Positions 30,039-39,191 of a stretch of DNA of 57,067 nt are shown here, one piece after another. Position numbers and translations under genes: made by a program. Source of the stretch: Nitrosomonas communis (GTDB taxonomy: Bacteria; Pseudomonadota; Gammaproteobacteria; Burkholderiales; Nitrosomonadaceae); contig NZ_FOUB01000023.1 in NCBI RefSeq assembly GCF_900114745.1, positions 1-57,067 of the forward strand. The letters are read 5' to 3'. Each line of letters opens with the position of its first letter. Within the stretch, counting starts at the first letter, position 1. Below the pieces are notes generated by a model that worked only from the letters and a program-made list of their open reading frames with translations, was not told the origin of the DNA and did not search any database.

Positions 30039-30740
30039 ATGAATAATCCACGTATTATTGTTGCACTTGATTTTTCTAATAAAAAACAGGCACTTGAATT
30101 TGCATCAAAATTGGATAAGAATTTATGTAGAATAAAAATTGGTAAAGAACTTTTTACTACTGCTGGCCCACAATTAGTAGAACAATTAATGAGTTACAGT
30201 TTTGATATTTTTCTTGATTTAAAATATCATGATATTCCAAATACGGTAGCTAATGCTTGTAGAGCTGCGTCAGATCTGGGCGTATGGATGGTTAATGTTC
30301 ACGCGTTGGGAGGGAGAAAAATGCTTATTGCTGCTCAAGAAGCACTCTCCACAAAAAAAACAAAGCTCATCGCGGTAACTCTACTTACCAACTTAAATAA
30401 GAGCGACCTCTATGAGATAGGCTTGAATGAAGAACCCATCGATATTGTGCAGCGCCTTGCTCTACTTGCCAGCGATTGTGGTCTGGATGGTGTGGTTTGC
30501 TCAGCCATGGAAGCATCGCAGCTTAGGAAAATCATTTCAAAAGATTTTTGCTTAGTAACGCCAGGAATTCGCCCTCTGAATTGTAATAAAAATGATCAAG
30601 CTCGCGTAGCAACACCCCAAGAAGCTATACAAAATGGTGCTGATTATTTGGTGATTGGTAGACCTATTACACAATCTACCGACCCTCTCTTAATGCTTCA
30701 GCAGCTAAATCATGAGATTGAAATGATCCAACTATTATAA
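30039..30740 (+). CDS. pyrF: Orotidine 5'-phosphate decarboxylase
   Basis: Last step of UMP synthesis. The 233 residues start IIVALDFSNKKQAL, contain the catalytic DLKYHDIPNTVANA (Lys-Asp-x-Lys-Asp array), the VNVHALGG loop, GVVCSAMEA and the phosphate-binding VTPGIRP and YLVIGRPIT. Normal length. It begins 18 bp after the lapA-like gene. The 906 bp downstream have no convincing gene and hold two 101-bp MITE copies. Confidence 0.95.
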   Translation: MNNPRIIVALDFSNKKQALEFASKLDKNLCRIKIGKELFTTAGPQLVEQLMSYSFDIFLDLKYHDIPNTVANACRAASDLGVWMVNVHALGGRKMLIAAQEALSTKKTKLIAVTLLTNLNKSDLYEIGLNEEPIDIVQRLALLASDCGLDGVVCSAMEASQLRKIISKDFCLVTPGIRPLNCNKNDQARVATPQEAIQNGADYLVIGRPITQSTDPLLMLQQLNHEIEMIQLL

Positions 30741-30860
30741 TGAAATGAAAAAATTAGCTCCATAAAAGAGAAGGTTGTTTTTTAATACCCCCCCAAAAGA
30801 GTCCAGAAATTCCTATCTTTTTTATTTTATGCAATTATTGGTCGCCAATCTAACCTCTTA

Positions 30861-30961
30861 TTCCATTTCTAAATCAAAAATGATGCGAAGGCGAGCCGCA
30901 GACAGTATAAATAATACGGCAAGGTGAAGCCGACAAAGTCAGTTTCAATTTAGAAATGGAA
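30861..30961 (-). mobile_element. 101-bp MITE, copy 2
   Basis: Inverted orientation relative to the copy at 4492. It starts TTCCATTTCTAAATCAAAAA and ends TTTAGAAATGGAA, flanked on both sides by TTA (30858-30860 and 30962-30964). The internal sequence matches the other family members. No coding capacity. Confidence 0.88.
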
Positions 30962-31253
30962 TTACACAGCACCCAAACAATCTCTCCAATAATTATATTC
31001 TCTCTCCTCTAATAACGATAAACATAGATCGATTGCTGGTTCTAGTTTTAACATTATTCACCTTCTGAGTATTCTTGCTACGCAAGCCTGGACCCGAAGC
31101 TATATAGCACTTCCGCCTTGATCGCAGCATACGTGAAATCAGCTATCAGTGTTGAACAACGCATCTTCTCCTCAAATTGCACTATCTCCTGCACAGCAGC
31201 AGCATCTACTACATTAATCAGTAATTTTCGCTCAAATTCTGCACAAAATCTAA

Positions 31254-31354
31254 TTCCATTTCTAAATCAAAACTGGCTTTGCCGGCTTCACCTTGCCATA
31301 TTACTTATACTGTCTGCGGCTCACCTTCGCGTCATTTTTGATTTAGAAATGGAA
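31254..31354 (+). mobile_element. 101-bp MITE, copy 3
   Basis: Same orientation as copy 1, with near-perfect terminal inverted repeats, flanked by TAA at 31251-31253 and 31355-31357. It lies 293 bp from copy 2 in inverted orientation, inside the gene-free stretch 30741-31646. The rest of that stretch is AT-rich and shows nothing I recognise. Confidence 0.88.
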
Positions 31355-31646
31355 TAATTTACCCATTGAGTGACTTTTTCATTCAACCATAAGGCTTTTA
31401 TAATACTATGTTTGTGGTTTTTTATAGATTCAAATGAGGAAAATAAGTTGAAGGAAATGTCTAGCTACTACTTTTTCTACTATATATCCTTATGCAAAAA
31501 AACATTTAATCTCTAGAACTGATTTATCCATAAAAATTTTCAGATAAGAAAAGCTTCATAAAATTTTAATATAAACAATACTTTCCATTTATATTATTCC
31601 TTGATATACTTTTTACTAATATATCATGTAAGCATAAATTAAAAGC

Positions 31647-32144
31647 ATGTCTGCTAAGAACATTGTCATTTTATTTATTTACATATGTTTAGTAACTGGT
31701 TGTGGATCAATAGGAAAAAAGGAGGCAAATTTTAATGGACAGCCCTCTCACATCCAAAATAATGACAAAATAAATTCACACTCTGTAAAAAATATTTTGT
31801 ATGAAAATTATAAGAAATGGCAGGGAGTGCGTTACCAGCTCGGGGGGTTAAGTCAAGACGGAATCGATTGCTCAGGATTCGTTCATATTGTTTATAAAAA
31901 AGGATTAGGTAAGGAATTACCAAGAACAGCAACCCAACAATCAAGGCTAGGAAAAATAATAAGTAAAAATGATCTTAAACCAGGTGATTTGATTTTCTTT
32001 AGAACTAATAAAAGATCAAATCATGTAGGTATTTATCTAGAAAATAAAAAATTTATTCATGCTTCCAGATCTAGAGGAGTAACGATATCCAGATTAGATG
32101 ATCGTTATTGGGAATCCACATATTGGAAATCAGTCAGAATCTAA
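31647..32144 (+). CDS. NlpC/P60 family lipoprotein, putative endopeptidase
   Basis: Predicted outer-membrane lipoprotein that cleaves peptidoglycan stem peptides. The 165-residue product has a signal peptide with lipobox LVTGC (Cys19) and an NlpC/P60 domain from about residue 48. The catalytic cysteine is C75 in DGIDCSGFVH, the histidine H126 in NHVGIYL and the third polar residue H138 in FIHASR. The family motif LPRTATQQ is present. It stands alone, between MITE-rich intergenic regions. Confidence 0.9.
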   Translation: MSAKNIVILFIYICLVTGCGSIGKKEANFNGQPSHIQNNDKINSHSVKNILYENYKKWQGVRYQLGGLSQDGIDCSGFVHIVYKKGLGKELPRTATQQSRLGKIISKNDLKPGDLIFFRTNKRSNHVGIYLENKKFIHASRSRGVTISRLDDRYWESTYWKSVRI

Positions 32145-32168
32145 TAATTAATATCTAAGAAAACTAAT

Positions 32169-32309
32169 GGGCACCTCTAAAAATTCAGAGTTTTAAATAA
32201 AACGAGGCGAGAATAACAAACGTTGGCACTGCATATGACTGATATGTAAGGAAATATTATTTGCGAACAACAACGTATTGTGACGAAATATGAATTTTTA
32301 GAGGTGCCC
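32169..32309 (-). mobile_element. 141-bp MITE, uninterrupted copy
   Basis: Terminal inverted repeats GGGCACCTCTAAAAATTCA and its complement are perfect over 19 bp, flanked by TAAT at 32165-32168 and 32310-32313. Its reverse complement matches the outer element at 4429-4673 and lacks the inner 101-bp insertion, so it is the empty-site reference. It lies between two convergent genes. Confidence 0.88.
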
Positions 32310-32334
32310 TAATTAATTTTAATTTTTCAGAAAG

Positions 32335-33498
32335 TTATACCAACCATTCTGGACGCAGAATGAGTATTCCCCCCAATCCCAGCATCAATAATCCACTAAC
32401 TAGCTTGAGTAAACGCCCTGTTTGCAGGGTAAGTTTATGGCTACTTAGTGCAATTACACTAGCTCCCACCATGAGCGCATCATCTGCCAAGTATCCAAGA
32501 ATATAAAGCCCTAGATATGCATGATAAGTTATTGGATTTAAATCTTGCTGAGTTAATATTGCAGTATAGATGGCGGGGAAACCTGCTGTACATAATAATT
32601 CGATAAAATTAACCAAGACAGCCAATACCGCAACTGCTATCAGAACAGATAGCATCCTGTCTGTTGCCAAAATTGCTCTCATTCGAGCATATAAAACAGG
32701 CTTAGCAGAATCTGGAATGGATAATGAAAACCCCCATTTCCAGAAAAAGAAATCCTTCACATTCAATCCACCAATGGTTAATGCCATTCCACCCAATATC
32801 CATCTCACGACAGTCGACAAACCAATCAATAAAAAAACGTTGAGCCAAGCTGCCATGAATGCGTAATAAACTATTCCACTAGCCAAAACAAAAATACTGG
32901 CAATAAGCGCCATTCTTTTGCGGTCTTGCAAATGCACAAGCATTGAGAGTAAGAATAACAATACCCACATCGCGCATGGATTTAAGCCATCAAGTAAGCC
33001 TATTATTAACGTGAACAGTGGTAGACCCAACTGGGAAACACTGATAGTACCGAATAGCGCTGTCTCAATCTGATTGAGCTTTGCCTCTCGGTCTGTCGTA
33101 GTTTGATCCACCAAAGATTCTAATAAAGCTCCTATATGATCAGCATTATCGAAACCAACGAGTAATTGACCTTTGAAGTGAAATGCAGGCACGCCGGGTG
33201 GCCAGACCCCTGCTTTCTGAGAATATTTCATCAAATCTTCACGAGCAGATACATCGTGATCGACTGAACGGTAAACAATGCGTAACCAAGGCCGTTCGCT
33301 TCCAAATCTTAAAAGAAATTTTTTGGCTTTTGCACAATGTGGGCAATCATCACGTATAAAAACCTCAAGCTCATTTTCTTTAATAAATGTTTGCTGGATT
33401 TCCTCTACTGCATTTGATGGTTGTGAAATTAGCTGTAAAGTTAGCAAGAAGCCTATTACAAACATGATGGAGAAATACCTGAAATCAAGCAGTATCAC
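32335..33498 (-). CDS. Glutaredoxin/thioredoxin-like and CcdA-like membrane fusion protein
   Basis: Fusion of 387 residues. The signal peptide or anchor is residues 1-30; a glutaredoxin-like domain at about 42-130 carries the redox pair C52-x-x-C55 (DDCPHC) and the cis-Pro loop GVPAF. From about 155 there are six or so membrane segments resembling CcdA/DsbD, with cysteines in GLNPCAM and ELLCTAGFP that can form the transmembrane relay pair. It probably passes electrons across the inner membrane to a periplasmic disulfide substrate. The partner is unknown. No flanking gene points to cytochrome maturation. Confidence 0.83.
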   Translation of the reverse strand: MILLDFRYFSIMFVIGFLLTLQLISQPSNAVEEIQQTFIKENELEVFIRDDCPHCAKAKKFLLRFGSERPWLRIVYRSVDHDVSAREDLMKYSQKAGVWPPGVPAFHFKGQLLVGFDNADHIGALLESLVDQTTTDREAKLNQIETALFGTISVSQLGLPLFTLIIGLLDGLNPCAMWVLLFLLSMLVHLQDRKRMALIASIFVLASGIVYYAFMAAWLNVFLLIGLSTVVRWILGGMALTIGGLNVKDFFFWKWGFSLSIPDSAKPVLYARMRAILATDRMLSVLIAVAVLAVLVNFIELLCTAGFPAIYTAILTQQDLNPITYHAYLGLYILGYLADDALMVGASVIALSSHKLTLQTGRLLKLVSGLLMLGLGGILILRPEWLV

Positions 33499-33569
33499 CT
33501 GCGTATTATCTTATTTATAACTGATAAAATGATATATACTTGGTTTATTAATAAAAACTTTACTTATGC

Positions 33570-34070
33570 TTATAGAATAACAGGTCTATCTGGAAGTGCA
33601 TTTTTTCCTCCTTTTGATGCTACGGGAAAATATTTTCTCAATTGATTATCAATTGTACTGATGGCAGCCAATATACCTTCTTCAAATTGTCCTTTTTGAA
33701 AAGCTGCTTCCATTTCCTGGCAGATATTTTCCCACTCTTTATGATCCACTTTAGCATCTATCCCGCGATCAGCTACAATCTCCACGTCATGATCGGCAAG
33801 CAACAAATAAATTAACACACCATTATTATGCGGCGTATCCCATACCCGTAACAATGAGAAAATATCAATTGCTCTTTCTCGTGCAGACTGTTTTTTCAGT
33901 AGAGAGATTAGATTTAATGAAATTTCTACCGCAAACAATATTTCACCATCATGATTTATCTCAGACTGTCTGATAGCCTGTTCAATTCTTGCTAATGAAG
34001 CAGAAGGAAGTAAGCGCTTTATTGCGACTTGACCTAGAAGAAGATGTCTGATTATCCGCAGAAAATTCAT
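33570..34070 (-). CDS. TPM domain protein (second gene of LemA-TPM-TPM operon)
   Basis: A 166-residue protein with a TPM (Psb32/YgcG-type) domain lacking a clear signal peptide. Recognisable parts are the helical start LLPSASLARIEQAIRQSE, the core strand GEILFAVEIS, the ARERAIDIFSLLRVWDTPHNNGVLIYLLLADHDVEIVADRGID segment, and the C-terminal helix. Its ATG immediately follows the stop of the preceding TPM gene (TAA-ATG), so translation is coupled. Function unknown; the family is linked to membrane protein quality control and photosystem repair elsewhere. Confidence 0.85.
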   Translation of the reverse strand: MNFLRIIRHLLLGQVAIKRLLPSASLARIEQAIRQSEINHDGEILFAVEISLNLISLLKKQSARERAIDIFSLLRVWDTPHNNGVLIYLLLADHDVEIVADRGIDAKVDHKEWENICQEMEAAFQKGQFEEGILAAISTIDNQLRKYFPVASKGGKNALPDRPVIL

Positions 34071-35003
34071 TTACCACCTCCCCGAAGCACCGCCACCACC
34101 AAAACCGCCCCCTCCCCCTCGAAATCCGCCACCACCAAAACCGCCCCCTCCTCCTCGGAATCCGCCACCTCCAAAACCACCTCCACCGGGCCAGCTATTG
34201 CGCCCGCCTCGATAAATTCCCTGATTGGTGTTCTCAAATAAACTGAGAATAAAAATGATTATTGCAATGAAAATAGCGATTGCCAAGGAAGAGAAAATAA
34301 ACCATACGATTGAGCCAGCAATAGTTCCTGTAACAGAGGCGCCAATCAGGCGTCCAAACATAGCCTGCAGCATTCTGCCAAGCACGAGAGATAGCAGTAA
34401 AATGGGAATAATGTTGTTCAGAATAAAACTTGGCCCATTTGATATGTCTGTGCCACGCCTGATAGAAGGTGAAGGCAGCGGTTCACCTTCGATGATTTTT
34501 AAAATATGATCAATACCAGCCTGAATCCCACCTGCAAAATCTCCTTTCCTAAACTTCGGTGCGATGAACTCATCGATAATTCGCTTTGCTACAGCATCTG
34601 GAAGCACACCTTCGAGTCCATAGCCTACTTCGATGCGTAGCGCTCTATCATTTTTGGCAATGAGAAGAAGGACAGCATCATCTACTCCTTTGCGCCCAAG
34701 CTTCCAAGCTTCAGCTACCCGCATAGAGTATTGTTCGATAGTTTCGGGTTGTGTCGTTGACACGAGCAAAATTGCCACTTGAGCCCCTTTTTTAATTTCA
34801 TAATCTGCTAGCTTTTGCTCCAGTTGAGCAATTTCACTCTTTGTTAGCGTATGGGTTAAATCAGTTACGTGAGTTTTTAGCGGGGGAATCGCTACTTCGA
34901 TTTCGGCCCAAGAAAGCGTAGCGAAAATATACAATAGGACCATCATCAATGATTTGGCATTGACTCCGATCATTCTTGGAAAAATCATGTTATTATGCGG
35001 CAA
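34071..35003 (-). CDS. TPM domain protein, YgcG family, glycine-rich C-terminus
   Basis: A 310-residue exported membrane protein. It has a signal peptide near residues 15-33 (SLMMVLLYIFATLSWA), a TPM domain at about 40-180 (LTKSEIAQLEQKLADYE, GAQVAILLV, WKLGRKGVDDAVLLLIAKNDRALRIEVGYGLEGVLPD), two hydrophobic segments at about 200-260, then a Gly/Phe/Arg-rich tail (repeated GGGGFRGGGGGF). The tail DNA (34077-34200) is a purine/pyrimidine-skewed tandem repeat. The exact start among several near-N-terminal Met is uncertain. It lies 24 bp after the LemA gene. Confidence 0.87.
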   Translation of the reverse strand: MPHNNMIFPRMIGVNAKSLMMVLLYIFATLSWAEIEVAIPPLKTHVTDLTHTLTKSEIAQLEQKLADYEIKKGAQVAILLVSTTQPETIEQYSMRVAEAWKLGRKGVDDAVLLLIAKNDRALRIEVGYGLEGVLPDAVAKRIIDEFIAPKFRKGDFAGGIQAGIDHILKIIEGEPLPSPSIRRGTDISNGPSFILNNIIPILLLSLVLGRMLQAMFGRLIGASVTGTIAGSIVWFIFSSLAIAIFIAIIIFILSLFENTNQGIYRGGRNSWPGGGGFGGGGFRGGGGGFGGGGFRGGGGGFGGGGASGRW

Positions 35004-35027
35004 TTTAAAAAATCAATAATACTCATA

Positions 35028-35639
35028 TTACTCGGCTTGCACTGGCACATTAAAATCAACCTTTGGTGCAACGGAGATTTCTTTTTCATTTTCAACCGTA
35101 AAATTAGGTTTTACCTGAAATCTAAATAGCATTGCTGTAAGGTTGCTCGGAAACGAACGCACGGTCACATTATATTCCTGAACCGCCTTAATATAGCGGT
35201 TACGAGCCACGGTTATGCGATTCTCTGTGCCTTCCAATTGTGCCTGCAAGTCACGGAAATTAGCATCAGATTTGAGTTGTGGATAGTTCTCCACTACAAC
35301 CATTAATCGTGCGAGTGTGCTTGATAATTCTGCTTGAGCACTCTGAAATTTGGCAAAGGCTTCCGCATCCTCGATCAATTCCGGTGTGGCTTGGATACTA
35401 CTTACTTTCGCGCGAGCGTTAGTCACCTCCAGCAACACCTCTTTTTCCTGGGCAGCAAATCCTTTTACTGCATTAACCAAATTTGGGATCAGATCCGCTC
35501 GGCGTTGATATTGATTAATTACTTCAGACCAACCTGCTTTAACCTGTTCATCTGTAGATTGCAATGTATTATATCCACAGCCACTTAGAGCCAGCATATA
35601 GAGCATTATTAAGTAAAACAATAGCTTTTGCATAATCAT
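35028..35639 (-). CDS. LemA family protein
   Basis: The 203-residue protein has an N-terminal signal with a lipobox-like LALSGCGYN. The LemA signature follows: QVKAGWSEVINQYQRRADLIPNLVNAVKGFAAQEKEVL, then LKSDANFRDLQAQLEGTENRITVARNRYIKAVQEYN. LemA proteins are extended helical envelope proteins of uncertain function, very often encoded beside TPM genes, as here. First gene of a three-gene operon with two TPM proteins. Confidence 0.93.
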   Translation of the reverse strand: MIMQKLLFYLIMLYMLALSGCGYNTLQSTDEQVKAGWSEVINQYQRRADLIPNLVNAVKGFAAQEKEVLLEVTNARAKVSSIQATPELIEDAEAFAKFQSAQAELSSTLARLMVVVENYPQLKSDANFRDLQAQLEGTENRITVARNRYIKAVQEYNVTVRSFPSNLTAMLFRFQVKPNFTVENEKEISVAPKVDFNVPVQAE

Positions 35640-35909
35640 CTCCCAGCAAAAAGGATATAAAAATGATAAAAATAAATAACTTAAAAATTAAACTAACCCG
35701 AGATATAACTCAATAAAAGATATTCTTGGAATAAGGTCATCTTTCTCGATCCACCAGATAAGTTTTCTTAATATCCAATGATACAATGCTATCAATATCG
35801 ATAATATTGTTCTGATAATGCCTTTTGTTAATATATAAATAAATTTTTAATCCTTATAAATTTAAACCTTACGATGTTTACAATTAAATAAAAATCTTCT
35901 GGGAATATT

Positions 35910-36401
35910 ATGTATAAAATAAAATTAACATTCTTGTTTTTATTGTTGCTCAGCGGATTATCTATTACTACACATGCGACCCCGGAACAAAAACCGTTAT
36001 CCCTATCATTGGCAAATAAGATAGTAGCAGCAGCGATGCAACAATGTGAGCGAGATGGTTTTCAAGTATCAGTAGCAGTTGTCGATAAAAGTGGTGTAAT
36101 ACGAGCACAAGTAAGAATGGATAATGCCGGTGCACATACTATCGAAAGCAGTTTTCGCAAGGCTTACACCTCTGCTAGTTTGAAATTACCTACATCAAAA
36201 TTGGCGCAGATTGCTGCAAAGGATTCTGAATTACAAGGCTTGCATCATATGGCCAACAATATTCTTCTCTTAGGAGGAGGTTTGCCTATCAAAATTAATG
36301 GTGAAGTGGTTGGAGGAATTGGGGTGGGCGGTGCGCCAGGAACATCTCTTGACGAAACCTGTGCCGAAGCAGGTCTAAAAAGTATGCAAGAAAGTAAATA
36401 A
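35910..36401 (+). CDS. Secreted GlcG/HbpS-like protein (DUF336)
   Basis: The 163-residue protein has a signal peptide (about 1-23, FLLLLSGLSITTHA) and a GlcG/HbpS domain: LSLANKIVAAAMQQCERDGFQVSVAVVDKSGV, FRKAYTSASLKLPT, and the glycine-rich C-terminal GGGLPIKINGEVVGGIGVGGAPG. Some homologues bind haem or cobalamin, but no ligand residue can be asserted here. It stands alone, with 270 bp upstream and 240 bp downstream showing no further genes. Confidence 0.87.
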   Translation: MYKIKLTFLFLLLLSGLSITTHATPEQKPLSLSLANKIVAAAMQQCERDGFQVSVAVVDKSGVIRAQVRMDNAGAHTIESSFRKAYTSASLKLPTSKLAQIAAKDSELQGLHHMANNILLLGGGLPIKINGEVVGGIGVGGAPGTSLDETCAEAGLKSMQESK

Positions 36402-36641
36402 GTTTATAATCTCCAGGCAATCATTTTTTAATTGGCTACCAGAATTGGTAACAAGTAATATAAAAAATTACAACGACTAATTGGTCTATTTGAATCACTC
36501 GACACATGTTATTTCTCTCTATTTATTACCTGTGCTATCCTCGCTAACGTAAAACCAAATTATAAATAAAGCATTAAATTGTGTTACAGGCGCTATTTCC
36601 CAATACGTTATTTATGAACGCTCTTCTCATTGGCTATATCC

Positions 36642-37814
36642 ATGGTTGTTGACCACTTTGACGTTACCATCGTGGGCGGTGGACCGGTTGGCATGGCGCT
36701 AGCCATTAGCTTGCATGAAAGAGGAATGTCAAGTTTGCTCCTGGAAGCTCAAGGAGTACCCGAGCAAGTTAAAGATCCTCGTCCATTGGCGCTTTCCTTT
36801 GGAAGTCATCTGATTTTGCAAAAATTAGGTGTCTGGTCAGCATTACCGCAAATAACTCCCATTACAAATATCCATATTTCCAATCGAAGTTACTTTGGCC
36901 GTACCGTATTAACTTCAAAAGATGCGGGCGTACCGACCTTAGGATATGTGGTGAATTACTATGATTTGTATCAAGCTATGCACCAACAGTTGCAAATTCA
37001 TAGCGTTAATTATCAGGTTGGTGCAACGGTAACAACCATAAAAATAGCTCCTAAGCAAGCGCAGATTGAATATCAACAAGCTGGAGAAAATAAGCAAGCT
37101 ATTACAAAACTACTCGTTTTAGCCGATGGGGGGCGTTTAGCTACCCAAATTGAAGGGGTAAATTATCAGACACATACCTATCACCAGTGGGCGATCGTTG
37201 CTAATATCAAAACATCTGCTTCTCAAAATGGAATAGCGTATGAGCGCTTCACCTCTGAAGGACCAATAGCGTTACTTCCATCGGGAGACGGTTTTGCACT
37301 GGTATGGACTGTTCCATTTTCCTCAGCTGAGGCGATACTAAGCTTAGATGACAGCACTTTCCTTGCTCAGCTTCATCATCATTTTGGCGATCGATTAGGA
37401 GAATTTATGAGTACTGGTAAACGTTCAGGATTTCCTCTCGTGCTCAAGTATGCCTCCCCTACCATAGCTTGTAGAACAGCTCTTGTGGGGAACGCTGCTC
37501 AAACTCTGCACCCAGTTGCTGGGCAAGGCTTTAATCTAGGGTTGCGTGATGCTTGGGAACTGACTCATGAAATCATTCAGTCTTCAGCTTTAACTTCTGA
37601 AATAGAATTATCTCGAATGCTGAAAGCGTATGCCAATAAACGACAGATAGATAGAGATGCAGGAAAATTATTTACCCATTCTCTAGCAAGAATATTTATA
37701 AGCGATCTCCCTCTTCTACAGACTTTCTGCGGTATGGGGCTGAGTATATTGGATTGTTTACCGCCAATTAAACGTTTTGTCGCACGACGCATGATATTTG
37801 GCGCAAGAGGTTAA
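36642..37814 (+). CDS. UbiH/UbiF family FAD-dependent hydroxylase
   Basis: Flavin monooxygenase of about 390 residues probably hydroxylating the ubiquinone ring. The Rossmann motif VTIVGGGPVGMALAISLHERG is at the N-terminus, the DG-like motif at VLADGG, and the second FAD motif at LVGNAAQTLHPVAGQGFNLGLRDAWEL, the UbiH/UbiF/VisC signature. The ATG at 36642 is chosen; a TTG at 36630 is also in frame. Which ring position it acts on (UbiH, UbiF or UbiI type) is not clear from sequence. It lies 108 bp before dusB. Confidence 0.85.
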   Translation: MVVDHFDVTIVGGGPVGMALAISLHERGMSSLLLEAQGVPEQVKDPRPLALSFGSHLILQKLGVWSALPQITPITNIHISNRSYFGRTVLTSKDAGVPTLGYVVNYYDLYQAMHQQLQIHSVNYQVGATVTTIKIAPKQAQIEYQQAGENKQAITKLLVLADGGRLATQIEGVNYQTHTYHQWAIVANIKTSASQNGIAYERFTSEGPIALLPSGDGFALVWTVPFSSAEAILSLDDSTFLAQLHHHFGDRLGEFMSTGKRSGFPLVLKYASPTIACRTALVGNAAQTLHPVAGQGFNLGLRDAWELTHEIIQSSALTSEIELSRMLKAYANKRQIDRDAGKLFTHSLARIFISDLPLLQTFCGMGLSILDCLPPIKRFVARRMIFGARG

Positions 37815-37922
37815 TTTATCGGATAATACTATCACTTATTGCTTTTTAATCTTTTGTTTTTAAAAAGCTGGCAAAATTAATATTAATTTCTAATCAACCC
37901 TGTATCGAATTTGAGTCACACC

Positions 37923-38942
37923 ATGCAGATTGGTCCTTATGCTCTCAAGAACAAGCTGATTGTTGCCCCAATGGCTGGCGTGACAGATCGTCCTTTTCGC
38001 CAACTTTGTAAGCGCATGGGTGCCGGCATGGCGGTTTCAGAAATGGTATCAAGCAATTCTCTATTATGGGGATCAGAAAAAACCCGACGACGTGCGAGCC
38101 ATGAGGGAGAAGTTGCGCCTGTTTCCGTACAGATTGCTGGAGCCGATCCAAAAATGATGGCTGAGGCAGCGCGTTACAATGTTGACCAGGGTGCGCAGAT
38201 CATCGATATCAATATGGGTTGCCCTGCCAAGAAGATCTGTAATGTCATGGCAGGCTCTGCGTTGTTGCAGAATGAATCGTTGGTTGGAAAAATTCTTGAT
38301 GCCATTACTCATGCTGTTGATATTCCAGTAACCTTAAAAATACGTACGGGTTGGGATACTCAGCATAAAAATGCTGTAACCGTAGCACGGATTGCCGAAA
38401 ACGCTGGAATACAAGCATTAGCTATCCATGGCCGTACACGGGCTTGTGCTTATCGTGGCGAAGCCGAATATGACACCATAGCAGCAGTAAAAGCTTCTAC
38501 TAAGAAGATACCGATCATTGCCAATGGTGACATTACAACGCCAGAGAAAGCTAAACAGGTGATTGAATATACCGGTGCGGACGCTGTCATGATCGGTCGT
38601 GCTGCGCAGGGAAGGCCATGGATTTTTCGAGAAATCGATTATTATTTTAAAACGGGCAAATATCTCCCAACACCAGAAGTTACCGAAATACATCAGGTAC
38701 TGATTAGTCATTTACATGACCTTTATAAGTTTTACGGGGAATATTCAGGGGTGCGCATCGCACGTAAGCATATTTCCTGGTATACCAAAGGACTTATCGG
38801 TTCAGCTGCCTTTCGTCACACTATGAACCAGCTACAAACAATAGATGAACAATTAGCAGCCACTAACACTTTTTTTTATCAACTTGCTAATTATGGACAA
38901 AGACTCACTTATATCGAAGATGAGGTAATAACGGGTGTATGA
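37923..38942 (+). CDS. dusB: tRNA-dihydrouridine synthase B
   Basis: FMN enzyme reducing uridine in the D-loop of tRNA. From ATG 37923 the protein begins MQIGPYALKNKLIVAPMAGVTDRPFR, the DusB start; an in-frame TTG at 37911 is less likely. The active-site cysteine lies in DINMGCPAKKICN, with LKIRTGW, IHGRTRACAYRGEA, IPIIANGDI and GADAVMIGRAAQGRPWIF. The stop overlaps the fis start by 4 bp (ATGA), the classic dusB-fis coupling. Confidence 0.95.
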   Translation: MQIGPYALKNKLIVAPMAGVTDRPFRQLCKRMGAGMAVSEMVSSNSLLWGSEKTRRRASHEGEVAPVSVQIAGADPKMMAEAARYNVDQGAQIIDINMGCPAKKICNVMAGSALLQNESLVGKILDAITHAVDIPVTLKIRTGWDTQHKNAVTVARIAENAGIQALAIHGRTRACAYRGEAEYDTIAAVKASTKKIPIIANGDITTPEKAKQVIEYTGADAVMIGRAAQGRPWIFREIDYYFKTGKYLPTPEVTEIHQVLISHLHDLYKFYGEYSGVRIARKHISWYTKGLIGSAAFRHTMNQLQTIDEQLAATNTFFYQLANYGQRLTYIEDEVITGV

Positions 38943-39181
38943 ATACCTTCAATGAAAATGAAATTGCCTGCTATATACGTAAATCCATTGAAACTTATCT
39001 CAAAGATTTGGATGGGGAGAGACCTTGTTCAATCTATGAAATGGTCATCCAGAGCGTGGAAAAGCCATTATTTGAACTGGCTATGGATTATGCTGAAGGA
39101 AATCAAACAAAGGCAGCGGAATTCCTTGGGATCAATCGAAATACACTGCGTAATAAATTAGCTAAACACCGGATCAAATAA
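38939..39181 (+). CDS. fis: DNA-binding protein Fis
   Basis: Nucleoid-associated regulator of 80 residues. The C-terminal helix-turn-helix is clear: [33 protein letters not shown]. The N-terminal arm is shorter than in E. coli Fis, as is normal in betaproteobacteria. It is translated through the ATGA overlap with dusB and followed 10 bp later by purH. Confidence 0.94.
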   Translation: MNTFNENEIACYIRKSIETYLKDLDGERPCSIYEMVIQSVEKPLFELAMDYAEGNQTKAAEFLGINRNTLRNKLAKHRIK

Positions 39182-39191
39182 ATTTTGTGAA

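Noticed and set aside
31118..31357. 79-codon plus-strand open frame between pyrF and the NlpC gene
   Set aside because: Its second half is the 101-bp MITE copy 3 and no protein family is recognisable; no good ribosome-binding site.
34077..34200. Repetitive GC-rich stretch, considered as a CRISPR-like or tandem non-coding repeat
   Set aside because: It is the in-frame Gly-rich tail of the TPM protein; no spacers and no cas genes.
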